The position numbers and the translations under genes are program-made. Below are positions 8,666 through 16,283 of a stretch of DNA of 64,000 nt, in pieces. The DNA comes from Flavobacterium saccharophilum (GTDB taxonomy: Bacteria; Bacteroidota; Bacteroidia; Flavobacteriales; Flavobacteriaceae), in the NCBI RefSeq assembly GCF_900142735.1, contig NZ_FRBY01000006.1:248001-312000 (forward strand), given 5' to 3'. Positions within the stretch are counted from its first letter, which is position 1, and each line of letters begins with the position of its first letter. The notes beneath the pieces were generated by a model. The model was not told where the DNA came from, made no database searches, and worked only from the letters and a program-made list of their open reading frames with translations.

Positions 8666-8857
8666 ATGGAAAATAAAAAAGTAGTCAACTTTATCTTTTG
8701 GATTTGTGCAATCATCTTAGGCGTAACATTATTTAAGCAATTCGATTTTGAAACTTTTAAATTTGAGAAGCCGGCACTGGCAGTTATTTACTTCTTGTGT
8801 TTTGCATTTTCAGTTTTTATTTTGGTGAAGAATTCTAAAAAGGGATCTGAGAAATAG
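8666..8857 (+). CDS. Small two-TM membrane protein
   Basis: A 63-residue protein with two hydrophobic segments (about residues 7-23 and 37-53) separated by a short polar loop rich in Phe and Lys, and a basic tail. The ATG follows an A-rich leader (CACTAAAAATC) typical of this genome, and the stop is followed by non-coding sequence. I do not recognise a family. The amino-acid pattern is that of a real small inner-membrane protein, but its short length leaves some doubt. Confidence 0.6.
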   Translation: MENKKVVNFIFWICAIILGVTLFKQFDFETFKFEKPALAVIYFLCFAFSVFILVKNSKKGSEK

Positions 8858-8945
8858 GAAAAACTAGTCCTAAAAAATATAAATACAATTGAATCAGGAA
8901 CTCCAAATTAACAAAAAGGCAGTTGGATAGCCTTCTAACGAGAAT

Positions 8946-9548
8946 ATGAAAAAGCTTATATGCCTATTATTGCTATTTGTATCTTTTTTTAGCAATCTAT
9001 CCTATGCTCAAGACAAAAGAGAAGCTATAAATGACTTTTTACAAGCAATTGTTCCAGATTATAATCAAAAGATATTTATAATTCAAGAGAAGACCAGTAC
9101 CAATCATGTAATTGATATTTTCAAAGGAAAAACGTCTAAAGACTCTCTAACCAATGAATACAAAAGAGAAGAAAGAGAAGAAATCAAACCGCCTCTCTAT
9201 AATGAAGAACATTGGGCAGTAATGAAAAAAGAATATTATCTCAAAATTGAAAAACACAATTCATGGGTTGCTAATGATTTTAATTATAAAAATATTGAGT
9301 TCTTCTCATCTCATTTATTTATAGAATTTATTGTCAGTCACTTCGAAAAACATCTTCCAATCACTAATGTTTTTTCTTTTTCAGAACCTATCTTTTATAG
9401 TGCTAATAAGTATTTAGTTTTTAAAGTGGGTCAGGGAACCACTGAATCAATTAATGGCTTAACAGACAATTATTTAATAATCATGAAAAAAGAAAATGGA
9501 AAATGGATCGTAATGAGTAAATCTTACCAACTTGATCTATTTTATTAG
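8946..9548 (+). CDS. Hypothetical secreted protein
   Basis: A 200-residue protein with a clear signal peptide (MKKLICLLLLFVSFFSNLSYAQ, cleavage about residue 22). The mature part is charged, with a Lys/Glu-rich stretch near residues 55-95. It ends in a beta-rich segment (YLVFKVGQGTTES...DNYLIIMKKENGKWIVMSKS) that looks like the last strands of an NTF2- or SnoaL-like fold, although I cannot confirm that. No catalytic motif is visible. It is a single gene; the next gene starts 94 bases later. Confidence 0.75.
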   Translation: MKKLICLLLLFVSFFSNLSYAQDKREAINDFLQAIVPDYNQKIFIIQEKTSTNHVIDIFKGKTSKDSLTNEYKREEREEIKPPLYNEEHWAVMKKEYYLKIEKHNSWVANDFNYKNIEFFSSHLFIEFIVSHFEKHLPITNVFSFSEPIFYSANKYLVFKVGQGTTESINGLTDNYLIIMKKENGKWIVMSKSYQLDLFY

Positions 9549-9642
9549 ACATTACAATTTTTTTTATTTTAACTTTAAACTTATAAAAGAAAAACAACAG
9601 CTAATAAAATTTAAAGATCAGTCTAACCAAATATTAAACATT

Positions 9643-10101
9643 ATGAAAAAGTTACAATTCAAAGTAAGCATCAAGGCACCTGTAACCAAGATATATGATT
9701 TTATGCTTGGCATTACCAATAAATCAACTTACGAACAATGGACTGCCTTGTTTAACCCCACTTCTACCTACGAAGGAAGTTGGGAAAAGGGAAGTAAAAT
9801 TCTATTTATTGGTGTAGATGAAAAAGGAGAAAAGGGAGGTATGGTTTCCAGGATAGCTGTAAACGTTCCACATCAGTTTGTCTCTATTCAACATTATGGA
9901 CTTTTAAAAGATGATAAGGAAATAACTGAAGGACCAGATGTAGAAAAATGGGCAAACGGATTTGAAAACTACACCTTCGAAGAAAACAATGGAACTACAA
10001 CTGTTACTGTTGACTTAGACACAGTAGAAGAATTTGTAGATTATATGAACGAACACTATCCAAAGGCACTTGACAAGCTGAAAGAAATTTGTGAAAAGTA
10101 G
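9643..10101 (+). CDS. SRPBCC (AHSA1/START-like) family protein
   Basis: A 152-residue protein. I chose ATG 9643 (MKKLQFKVSIKAPVTKIYDFM) because the open frame upstream to 9532 is low-complexity and overlaps the previous gene. The opening strand, the 'KAPVTKIYDFMLG' segment, the W at TYEQWTALFNP and the C-terminal helix with FVDYMNEHYPKALDKLKEIC fit the helix-grip SRPBCC fold. Members bind hydrophobic ligands or modulate partners such as Hsp90; no specific role can be given. A strong terminator follows directly. Confidence 0.82.
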   Translation: MKKLQFKVSIKAPVTKIYDFMLGITNKSTYEQWTALFNPTSTYEGSWEKGSKILFIGVDEKGEKGGMVSRIAVNVPHQFVSIQHYGLLKDDKEITEGPDVEKWANGFENYTFEENNGTTTVTVDLDTVEEFVDYMNEHYPKALDKLKEICEK

Positions 10102-10106
10102 CAATT

Positions 10107-10142
10107 AAAAAAAGCCTGAGAATCTATATTCTCAGGCTTTTT
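10107..10142 (+). terminator. Strong terminator (arm 1 of a mirrored pair)
   Basis: AAAAGCCTGAGAAT pairs with ATTCTCAGGCTTTTT around a CTAT loop. The 24-mer core at 10114-10137 is the exact reverse complement of the core of the terminator at 11208-11231. Confidence 0.85.
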
Positions 10143-10258
10143 GTTTTCTATAGTTAGACTGAGGTACAGAATGTGAAGCTGTTATTAGAAGAAACTTAAA
10201 GATTATAAATTATTAAATCTTAAAATGTAACTTTAACTATGATACATAAAAAAACACA

Positions 10259-10630
10259 ATGAGATTAATAGGCGTAATTAGTGAATATAATGATGAATTG
10301 AGTGGGAAGAAATTTCATGATTATAAAATAAGAAGCGATTATCAGAATAAAGAAACGATTCTTAATTATTTGAAAAAAGGAACTTCGATCGCAGTTACTA
10401 TGCAAGTAGTAAAATCATTAATAAAAGATGATAGTTCTATAATAGGTGGAGTTAGTTATTTAACAGACGGATATTGGATTTGGCCTAATTATCTCCACTT
10501 TTATGTTGATAAGCTATCTATTGAATTACCTTCAGATTTTCTAAATTTTATTTCTAAAAATGAACAAATAAAATTAATAAGTGATGGCCAAAAGCTTGAA
10601 GCAATTAATTTTTTAAAGTTATTAAAATAG
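10259..10630 (+). CDS. Hypothetical protein, A+T-rich
   Basis: A 123-residue soluble protein without signal peptide or membrane span. It opens with MRLIGVISEYNDELSGKKFHDY and has a W/Y-rich centre (YLTDGYWIWPNYLHFYVDK) and a helical C-terminus. The size, the single-domain look and the pairing with another small unknown gene 4 bases downstream recall immunity proteins or small accessory proteins of polymorphic-toxin loci, but no toxin is present. The DNA is visibly more A+T-rich than its neighbours. I do not recognise the family. Confidence 0.65.
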   Translation: MRLIGVISEYNDELSGKKFHDYKIRSDYQNKETILNYLKKGTSIAVTMQVVKSLIKDDSSIIGGVSYLTDGYWIWPNYLHFYVDKLSIELPSDFLNFISKNEQIKLISDGQKLEAINFLKLLK

Positions 10631-10634
10631 AATT

Positions 10635-11177
10635 ATGCTTGAATATTTAACAAAACTTGAAATTAATAAAAATCTGCGAATCAATTATTCAAAAGAGTTT
10701 CTGGATAAAGAAAATACAGATTTCATCACGATGCCTTTAGAAAATTTTCTTCAAAAATATTATTCGAAATTAGATGCTTTTGATGAGGAAGTCTGGGAAA
10801 AGACACTTTTAAATTTAGTCAAATTAGCCTACGACGAAAAAACATTTAACAAGATGGTGGAAAATTTTGGTTATTCCTCTATTGAAAAACATGATTTTAA
10901 AAAACAATTTGATTTTTTTGATGAATTAAAAAATGATAATAGATTAGATATTGACACAAAAAAATTTATTGGATTTATGGCTGGCAATCATTTTTTTGAT
11001 AAATATGTTTTTTCAATTAAGGATTGGTTTAATTCATATTATTGGGCCAATCCTTATCTGTCAGTAACAAATTCAACAGAGAAAGCGAATTTTACCATAA
11101 ATCATATTTTGAGTTCACCATACGGTCTTAATTATCTAAAAAGTGTTTTACCACGATTAAATCATTGGAGGCGATAA
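10635..11177 (+). CDS. Hypothetical protein, A+T-rich
   Basis: A 180-residue soluble, mostly helical, charged protein (MLEYLTKLEINKNLRIN...), starting 4 bases after the preceding unknown gene and so probably co-transcribed with it. It contains FIGFMAGNHFFDKYVFSIKDWFNSYYWANPY and ends LPRLNHWRR. There is no signal peptide, membrane span or recognised motif. The two genes lie between mirror-image terminators (10.1 and 11.2 kb) and have higher A+T than the flanks, which suggests acquisition as a unit. Function unknown. Confidence 0.65.
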   Translation: MLEYLTKLEINKNLRINYSKEFLDKENTDFITMPLENFLQKYYSKLDAFDEEVWEKTLLNLVKLAYDEKTFNKMVENFGYSSIEKHDFKKQFDFFDELKNDNRLDIDTKKFIGFMAGNHFFDKYVFSIKDWFNSYYWANPYLSVTNSTEKANFTINHILSSPYGLNYLKSVLPRLNHWRR

Positions 11178-11200
11178 TAAAATCGATAATGTTTAAAGAT

Positions 11201-11236
11201 AAAAAAAGCCTGAGAATATAGATTCTCAGGCTTTTA
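11201..11236 (+). terminator. Strong terminator (arm 2 of a mirrored pair)
   Basis: AAAAAAAGCCTGAGAAT pairs with ATTCTCAGGCTTTT around the loop ATAG. It ends the two-gene unit and can also act on the minus strand for tRNA-Arg. The core at 11208-11231 is the reverse complement of the one at 10114-10137. Confidence 0.85.
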
Positions 11237-11246
11237 AATTTTGTAG

Positions 11247-11320
11247 TGACCGCGGAGGGGTTCGAACCCCCAACCCTCAGAGCCGAAATCTGATATTCTA
11301 TCCAGTTGAACTACGCGGTC
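11247..11320 (-). tRNA. tRNA-Arg (anticodon TCG)
   Basis: On the minus strand the 74-nt sequence folds as a complete tRNA. The acceptor is GACCGCG/CGCGGTC with discriminator A, the D stem is GTTC/GAAT, and the anticodon stem TCAGA/TCTGA holds the loop TTTCGGC with anticodon TCG. The T arm is GGGGG-TTCGAAC-CCCTC. CCA is not encoded. The anticodon reads CGA (Arg). Confidence 0.95.
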
Positions 11321-11343
11321 AAATATTAAATTCCAAATTTTTT

Positions 11344-11387
11344 AAATTCCAAATTCCAATTTGAGCATTGGAATTTGGAATTTTTTT
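11344..11387 (-). terminator. Terminator built from AATTCCAA repeats
   Basis: A perfect 16-bp stem (AAATTCCAAATTCCAA at 11344-11359 with its complement at 11368-11383) around TTTGAGCA, flanked by A and T runs on both sides. It ends the yqeY-like gene and could work in both directions. Confidence 0.75.
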
Positions 11388-11396
11388 ATTGGAATT

Positions 11397-11846
11397 TTAA
11401 ACTAATAGTTTTTTTACAATTGCCGAAATGGTTTTTCCTTCAGCAGTTCCGCCTAATTGAGCAGAGGCTAATCCCATAACTTTACCCATTGAAGCAATTC
11501 CTGAAGCTCCAGTTTCAGCAATGATTTTTGCTATTACTGCTTCTACTTCTTCCTCACTTAATTGAGCAGGCAAAAACTTCTCGATTACAGCAACCTGAGC
11601 CAATTCTGGTTCAGCTAAATCAGGACGATTTTGTTCTGTAAAAATTCTGGCACTTTCTTTACGGGTTTTAACCAGTCTTTGAAGTAATTTAACTTCATCG
11701 TCTTCTGTTAATTCTTCTTTTGATCCTGAAGCTGTTGCAGCCAGTAACATTTCAGATTTAATAGCTCTTAATGCTTCTAATGCAACTGTATCTTTTGCTC
11801 TCATGGCCGTTTTAATTTCGTCCATGATTAATGTTTGTAAACTCAT
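11397..11846 (-). CDS. GatB/YqeY domain protein
   Basis: A 149-residue protein covering one YqeY domain, start MSLQTLIMDEIKTAMRAKDT, with the typical LRAIKSEMLLA helix, the RKESARIF segment and the C-terminal GKVMGLASAQLGGTAEGKTISAIVKKLL. The family is the free-standing version of the C-terminal helical domain of GatB, the tRNA-dependent amidotransferase subunit; its own role is unclear. It lies downstream of ftsZ on the same strand but beyond the ftsZ terminator, so it probably has its own promoter. Confidence 0.92.
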   Translation of the reverse strand: MSLQTLIMDEIKTAMRAKDTVALEALRAIKSEMLLAATASGSKEELTEDDEVKLLQRLVKTRKESARIFTEQNRPDLAEPELAQVAVIEKFLPAQLSEEEVEAVIAKIIAETGASGIASMGKVMGLASAQLGGTAEGKTISAIVKKLLV

Positions 11847-11984
11847 CGTTTTATTTTATTTAAATAAGCCAGGCTTATATATTGTTATAATTATTTGAAT
11901 TATTTTCGACTTCACTTCAAATGACAATAAGATTCACTTTAAAAGTGTACTAAAGAAGTCAAATTTTAAAATTCTGTGCGAAGA

Positions 11985-12027
11985 TAAAAAAAATAACCCG
12001 AAAATTAAATCCAATTTTCGGGTTATC
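11985..12027 (-). terminator. Terminator of the ftsZ end of the dcw cluster
   Basis: On the minus strand ATAACCCGAAAATT pairs with AATTTTCGGGTTAT and is followed by TTTTTTTTAT. It starts about 20 bases after the ftsZ stop codon. Confidence 0.85.
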
Positions 12028-12047
12028 CTAATATTATGAATGTAAAA

Positions 12048-14045
12048 TTAATCTACGTTGTCGTGCAAAAATGAATTGTTTGAACGCAATTGCAAATCGT
12101 TATTACTATCAGTACCAACAGATATTCTTGAATTGGTTGTATTCGACTGATTATTTGAAAGATCGATACCTAATCTTTTGTAAGCAGGCTCTTTTTCAAG
12201 TTCATCAATTCTCGAAACATTATTATGGAATTTATAGTTAAACTCCTTTAGTTTCTTTCTTCTTTCTTCTGCTCTTAAACGTAATGTTTCTTCGATAGTT
12301 AATTCCATTGGAGAAACATTTGAAGTTGTTGAGAAATCAGCTTCCTGAGCAAAATCAACCTTTTGTTTCAACTGAATATTCAATTCAGCAGGAACAACAT
12401 CTTCTACCACTTTTTCAACTGGTTTTGATGACATTAAATTGTCCTCAACCTCCATATATTCTTCTAAAGAATATTTGATAACTCCGTTTTCAGCAACTTC
12501 TGTTACCGGTACAAATTGTACTGGATCGTTAACTTTGATATTACGAGTTTCGTTTGATAATTCGAATAAAATTTTAGTCTCCTCAACAACCGGTTCTTTT
12601 TTTACTTCTGGCTCAGATCTGAAAAGAGGCAAATCAAAAGAGAAAGTCGTTTGTTCTTCTCTTTCAAAAGTTCTTTGCTGAACTGGCTTTACTTCCTGAA
12701 CAAATTCTGCAGCAGGAGATGAAATCGTAAAATCGATATCTGTAATTGGCGAAACGATTTCAAAAGTCACATCAAGATTTTTGATAAACTCTGACATCAC
12801 CACTAATTCTTCCTGATTGATAGTTGGAGCAACTGCAACTGGAGCAACAGGAGTTGGAACTATAGGATTATGAGTATTAGCAAAAGGCTCATCTTCCATT
12901 AATTCAAAAACAACTTTTTCTTCTGATTTCGCAGTAGGTGTTTCAGCATTTAAATCAAAAGAAGTAACCGTTTTGTTCGTTAAATTATGAACACTTCTTT
13001 GCTCATCTTCTAACGTATGAATGATTTTTTTAGGTTCTGTATTTACAATTTCATTTTGTTGTTCAACATCAAAACCAGTAGCAATGATAGTTACCGCAAT
13101 AGCCTCACCAAGAGTTTCGTCTTCACCAACTCCCATGATAATATTCGCGTTGTAACCCGCTTCTGCCTGGATATGATCGTTGATTTCTCCAATCTCATCA
13201 AGCGTGATTTCATTAGATCCAGAAACGATAAGCAACAATACGTTTTTGGCTCCTGTAATTTTGTTGTCGTTTAATAACGGAGAGTCCAAAGCTGAAACAA
13301 TAGCTTCTTTCGCTCTGTTTTCACCTGTAGCAACAGAAGATCCCATGATCGCAGTTCCACTGTTTGATAAAACAGTTTTTGCATCACGTAAATCGATATT
13401 TTGAGTATAGTGGTGCGTAATTACTTCAGCAATACCTCTGGAGGCTGTTGCTAATACTTCATCCGCTTTAGAGAATCCTGCTTTAAAACCAAGATTTCCG
13501 TATACTTCTCTTAACTTATTATTATTGATTACGATTAACGAATCGACTTGTTTACGTAATTTTTCGATTCCTAAAAGAGCCTGTTCCTGACGAACTTTCC
13601 CTTCAAACTGAAATGGAATTGTTACGATACCAACCGTTAAAATCTCTCTTTCTTTTGCTAATTGTGCAATTACCGGAGCAGCACCTGTACCGGTTCCACC
13701 ACCCATACCAGCGGTAATAAATACCATCTTAGTACCACGGTCCAACATTTTTTCGATATCAGCGATACTCTCAATAGCAGATTGTTGTCCTACATCAGGA
13801 TTTGCTCCTGCTCCAAGACCCTCTGTTAGGTTCATACCTAACTGAATTTTATTTGGTACAGCACTATTCTGAAGTGCCTGCGAGTCTGTATTACAAACGA
13901 TAAAATCTACCCCTTTAATACCTTGTTTAAACATGTGGTTGATTGCGTTACTTCCGCCTCCACCTACACCTATTACCTTGATTACATTTGATTGGTTTTT
14001 TGGTAAATCAAATGAAATACTTCCAAATTCTGAGTTGCTCATCAT
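12048..14045 (-). CDS. ftsZ: Cell division protein FtsZ
   Basis: Tubulin-like GTPase that forms the cytokinetic ring. I start at the tandem ATG ATG (MMSNSEFGSISFDLPK, 665 residues); the frame extends to a TTG at 14102 but that stretch has no FtsZ similarity. The nucleotide-binding GVGGGGSNA is at residues 26-34, the GTP signature GMGGGTGTGAAP at about 113-124, and NIDLRDAKTVLSNSG comes later. The globular part ends near residue 330. A linker of about 280 residues, rich in Glu, Val, Pro and Thr, follows and ends in an ELEKEPAYKRLG motif and a further ~35-residue tail. That makes it much longer than E. coli FtsZ (383). It is the last gene of the dcw cluster, 84 bases after ftsA. Confidence 0.97.
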   Translation of the reverse strand: MMSNSEFGSISFDLPKNQSNVIKVIGVGGGGSNAINHMFKQGIKGVDFIVCNTDSQALQNSAVPNKIQLGMNLTEGLGAGANPDVGQQSAIESIADIEKMLDRGTKMVFITAGMGGGTGTGAAPVIAQLAKEREILTVGIVTIPFQFEGKVRQEQALLGIEKLRKQVDSLIVINNNKLREVYGNLGFKAGFSKADEVLATASRGIAEVITHHYTQNIDLRDAKTVLSNSGTAIMGSSVATGENRAKEAIVSALDSPLLNDNKITGAKNVLLLIVSGSNEITLDEIGEINDHIQAEAGYNANIIMGVGEDETLGEAIAVTIIATGFDVEQQNEIVNTEPKKIIHTLEDEQRSVHNLTNKTVTSFDLNAETPTAKSEEKVVFELMEDEPFANTHNPIVPTPVAPVAVAPTINQEELVVMSEFIKNLDVTFEIVSPITDIDFTISSPAAEFVQEVKPVQQRTFEREEQTTFSFDLPLFRSEPEVKKEPVVEETKILFELSNETRNIKVNDPVQFVPVTEVAENGVIKYSLEEYMEVEDNLMSSKPVEKVVEDVVPAELNIQLKQKVDFAQEADFSTTSNVSPMELTIEETLRLRAEERRKKLKEFNYKFHNNVSRIDELEKEPAYKRLGIDLSNNQSNTTNSRISVGTDSNNDLQLRSNNSFLHDNVD

Positions 14046-14129
14046 CTTTTTGGTTTTGAAATTCTTATTAAATACATTTTTTACTTCTTGACTTGGGGCC
14101 AATAGTAATCCTTTTCGTCTATTATTATT

Positions 14130-15554
14130 TTATTCTGCGTTGTCTAAAAAATCCTTGATTTTATCGACATAGCGATCAAAAAATGATCTTCTTATTTTTG
14201 TTTCGGTAGATTCTGCTTCAACCTTCGTGTTACTTCTAACTTCTCTTGGCTGTTCAATAGTTTCTACTCTTTCAACGTAGTTTTCTTCAACTTCGTATCG
14301 TTGTTGTACTGGCTGTTGTTGCTGCGGTGGAACATTTCTGTAAACCACTTTTGGCTGTTCGTTAACCAACTCCATTCTAACAGCACTTTGTGTACTGTTT
14401 TCGATGCTGTTCATTACCAAACCAACTGCAGTTGCAAACAATGGGCTAGAAATTTCTTCGCTTGAATTCCCTGCTAAATGCTCATTTGGATAACCAATTC
14501 TGGTATCCATTCCGGTAATGTATTCTACTAATTGTTTAATGTGTTTTAGTTGAGCACCACCACCTGTAAGAACGATTCCGGCAATTAATTTTTTACGAGG
14601 ATCTTCGTGTCCATAAGCCTTAATTTCTGCAAAAACCTGCTCCACAATTTCCACCACACGGGCATGAATAATTTTAGATAAGTTTTTAAGCGATATCTCT
14701 TTTGGCTCTCTGCCTCTTAATCCAGGAATAGAAACAATTTCGTTGTCTTTATTTTCTCCCGGCCAGGCTGATCCGAATTTTATTTTTAAAAGCTCAGCTT
14801 GTTTTTCAATAATTGAACAGCCTTCTTTAATATCGTCTGTAATTACATTTCCTCCAAAAGGAATTACTGCAGTGTGACGAATGATTCCATCTTTAAAAAT
14901 GGCTAAATCCGTTGTTCCGCCACCAATATCGATCAATGCTACACCAGCTTCTTTTTCTTCCTGACTCAAAACTGCATCTGCAGAAGCCAAAGGCTCTAAT
15001 GTCAATCCAGACAATTCGATTCCTGAACTCTGAATACATCTTCCAACATTTCTGATAGAAGAGGCTTGTCCAACCACTACGTGAAAACTAGATTCCAGTC
15101 TTCCACCGTACATTCCGATTGGTTCTTTAATTTCAGATTGTCCGTCGATTTTAAATTCTTGTGGCAAAACGTGAATGATTTCTTCTCCTGGTAACATAGC
15201 CAGTTTATTAACCTGGTCAATCAAAAGCTGAATATCTTTTTCGCCAATTACTTCCTCCGGATTACTACGGCTGATGTAATCTGTATGCTGAATACTTCTG
15301 ATGTGTTGTCCTGCAATACCCACGACCACATCTTTTATTTTATAACCTGAATTATTTTCTGCTTCTAAAATAGCTTGTTGAATTGATTGGATTGTTTGCG
15401 TAATGTTGTTTACAACACCTCTCGCAACTCCCAAACTTTTGGATTTCCCAATACCCAAAATTTCCAACTTGCCATACTCATTCTTCTTGCCTATCATGGC
15501 AACGATTTTGGTGGTTCCAATATCTAGACCTACTGCAATGTTATCTTTTTCCAT
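14130..15554 (-). CDS. ftsA: Cell division protein FtsA
   Basis: Actin-like ATPase of 474 residues that tethers FtsZ to the membrane. The N-terminus VGLDIGTTKIVAMIG is the phosphate-1 motif of the actin/Hsp70 superfamily. VALIDIGGGTTDLAIF (phosphate 2) and AGIVLTGGGAQLKHI (adenosine motif) are also present. After the fold comes a Gln/Glu-rich linker, then RRSFFDRYVDKIKDFLDNAE, an amphipathic helix fit for membrane targeting. It starts 6 bases after ftsQ and precedes ftsZ, as expected in a dcw cluster. Confidence 0.97.
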   Translation of the reverse strand: MEKDNIAVGLDIGTTKIVAMIGKKNEYGKLEILGIGKSKSLGVARGVVNNITQTIQSIQQAILEAENNSGYKIKDVVVGIAGQHIRSIQHTDYISRSNPEEVIGEKDIQLLIDQVNKLAMLPGEEIIHVLPQEFKIDGQSEIKEPIGMYGGRLESSFHVVVGQASSIRNVGRCIQSSGIELSGLTLEPLASADAVLSQEEKEAGVALIDIGGGTTDLAIFKDGIIRHTAVIPFGGNVITDDIKEGCSIIEKQAELLKIKFGSAWPGENKDNEIVSIPGLRGREPKEISLKNLSKIIHARVVEIVEQVFAEIKAYGHEDPRKKLIAGIVLTGGGAQLKHIKQLVEYITGMDTRIGYPNEHLAGNSSEEISSPLFATAVGLVMNSIENSTQSAVRMELVNEQPKVVYRNVPPQQQQPVQQRYEVEENYVERVETIEQPREVRSNTKVEAESTETKIRRSFFDRYVDKIKDFLDNAE

Positions 15555-15560
15555 TTTCTA

Positions 15561-16283
15561 TTATTTTGTGCAAACTACTTGTTCCGTAAACCTAAGGTCA
15601 ATCTTTTTGTATTTATATAACGAACTATCTAAAACTGCTTTTTGAAAAAAGGCCTTATAGTTTCTAAATTTCTTATCAACATTCATCGTTCTGCCAAAGT
15701 CGATGAAGTAATCATAATTTCGATTAAACATTTTTAAGCTGCCATTAGGCATAATTTGAATCGCAATGATGTTTTTTTTCAAAAACGCATCGTCATAAAT
15801 TGTGCGAAATAAAGCAGCTAAATCTTCGTTATTTTTTTCATTTATTGCCCCCGAAACAAGAGGAACCCGAGCTGTAAAATTGTCTGATAAAGGCATTTTA
15901 TGTCCTTCATAGTCAATATAAAAAGAGTTATCACCATCATAAACTCTCGCTATTGGTGTCTTCTGTTTTACTCTCGCTTTTAGAACTCCATCGATACTTA
16001 CAAAAACATCTGACTTCTCAATCATGTCTTGCGTATCAAGGTTTTTTTCTATCTTATTCAAATCTACTTCATCTTTTCGGATACTGGAAGCGTCTCTTTT
16101 ATTTTCTATTAACAATTTATTAACCGATTCCTGCTTTACAAACAGCGTGTTTTCTCCTACAAAAACAACCATAGATTTCTTCAGTTTTCGATCACCATTT
16201 CGATGCTGTGCGAACGAATACAAAAAAAGTACAAGCCCAAAAATGAGAATCAATCGAATATTTGTCCAATTAAATATTTTCAT
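15561..16283 (-). CDS. ftsQ: Cell division protein FtsQ-like
   Basis: A 240-residue bitopic protein: a short cytoplasmic N-terminus, a TM helix about residues 8-25 (IRLILIFGLVLFLYSFAQ), then periplasmic POTRA/FtsQ-like domains. It contains VFVSIDGVLKARVKQKTPIARVY, typical of the FtsQ beta domain, and ends in KIDLRFTEQVVCTK. Sequence identity to model FtsQ is low, so the call rests on topology, this motif and the position between murC and ftsA. Its start overlaps the end of murC by 14 bases, suggesting translational coupling. Confidence 0.9.
   Translation of the reverse strand: MKIFNWTNIRLILIFGLVLFLYSFAQHRNGDRKLKKSMVVFVGENTLFVKQESVNKLLIENKRDASSIRKDEVDLNKIEKNLDTQDMIEKSDVFVSIDGVLKARVKQKTPIARVYDGDNSFYIDYEGHKMPLSDNFTARVPLVSGAINEKNNEDLAALFRTIYDDAFLKKNIIAIQIMPNGSLKMFNRNYDYFIDFGRTMNVDKKFRNYKAFFQKAVLDSSLYKYKKIDLRFTEQVVCTK

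Noticed and set aside
12439-13404. Several open frames on the + strand opposite ftsZ
   Set aside because: They are antisense shadows; the minus strand has the FtsZ protein with clear motifs.
14046-14102. FtsZ start at TTG 14102
   Set aside because: The added residues do not resemble FtsZ, while the tandem ATG at 14040-14045 gives the usual start MMSNSEFG.
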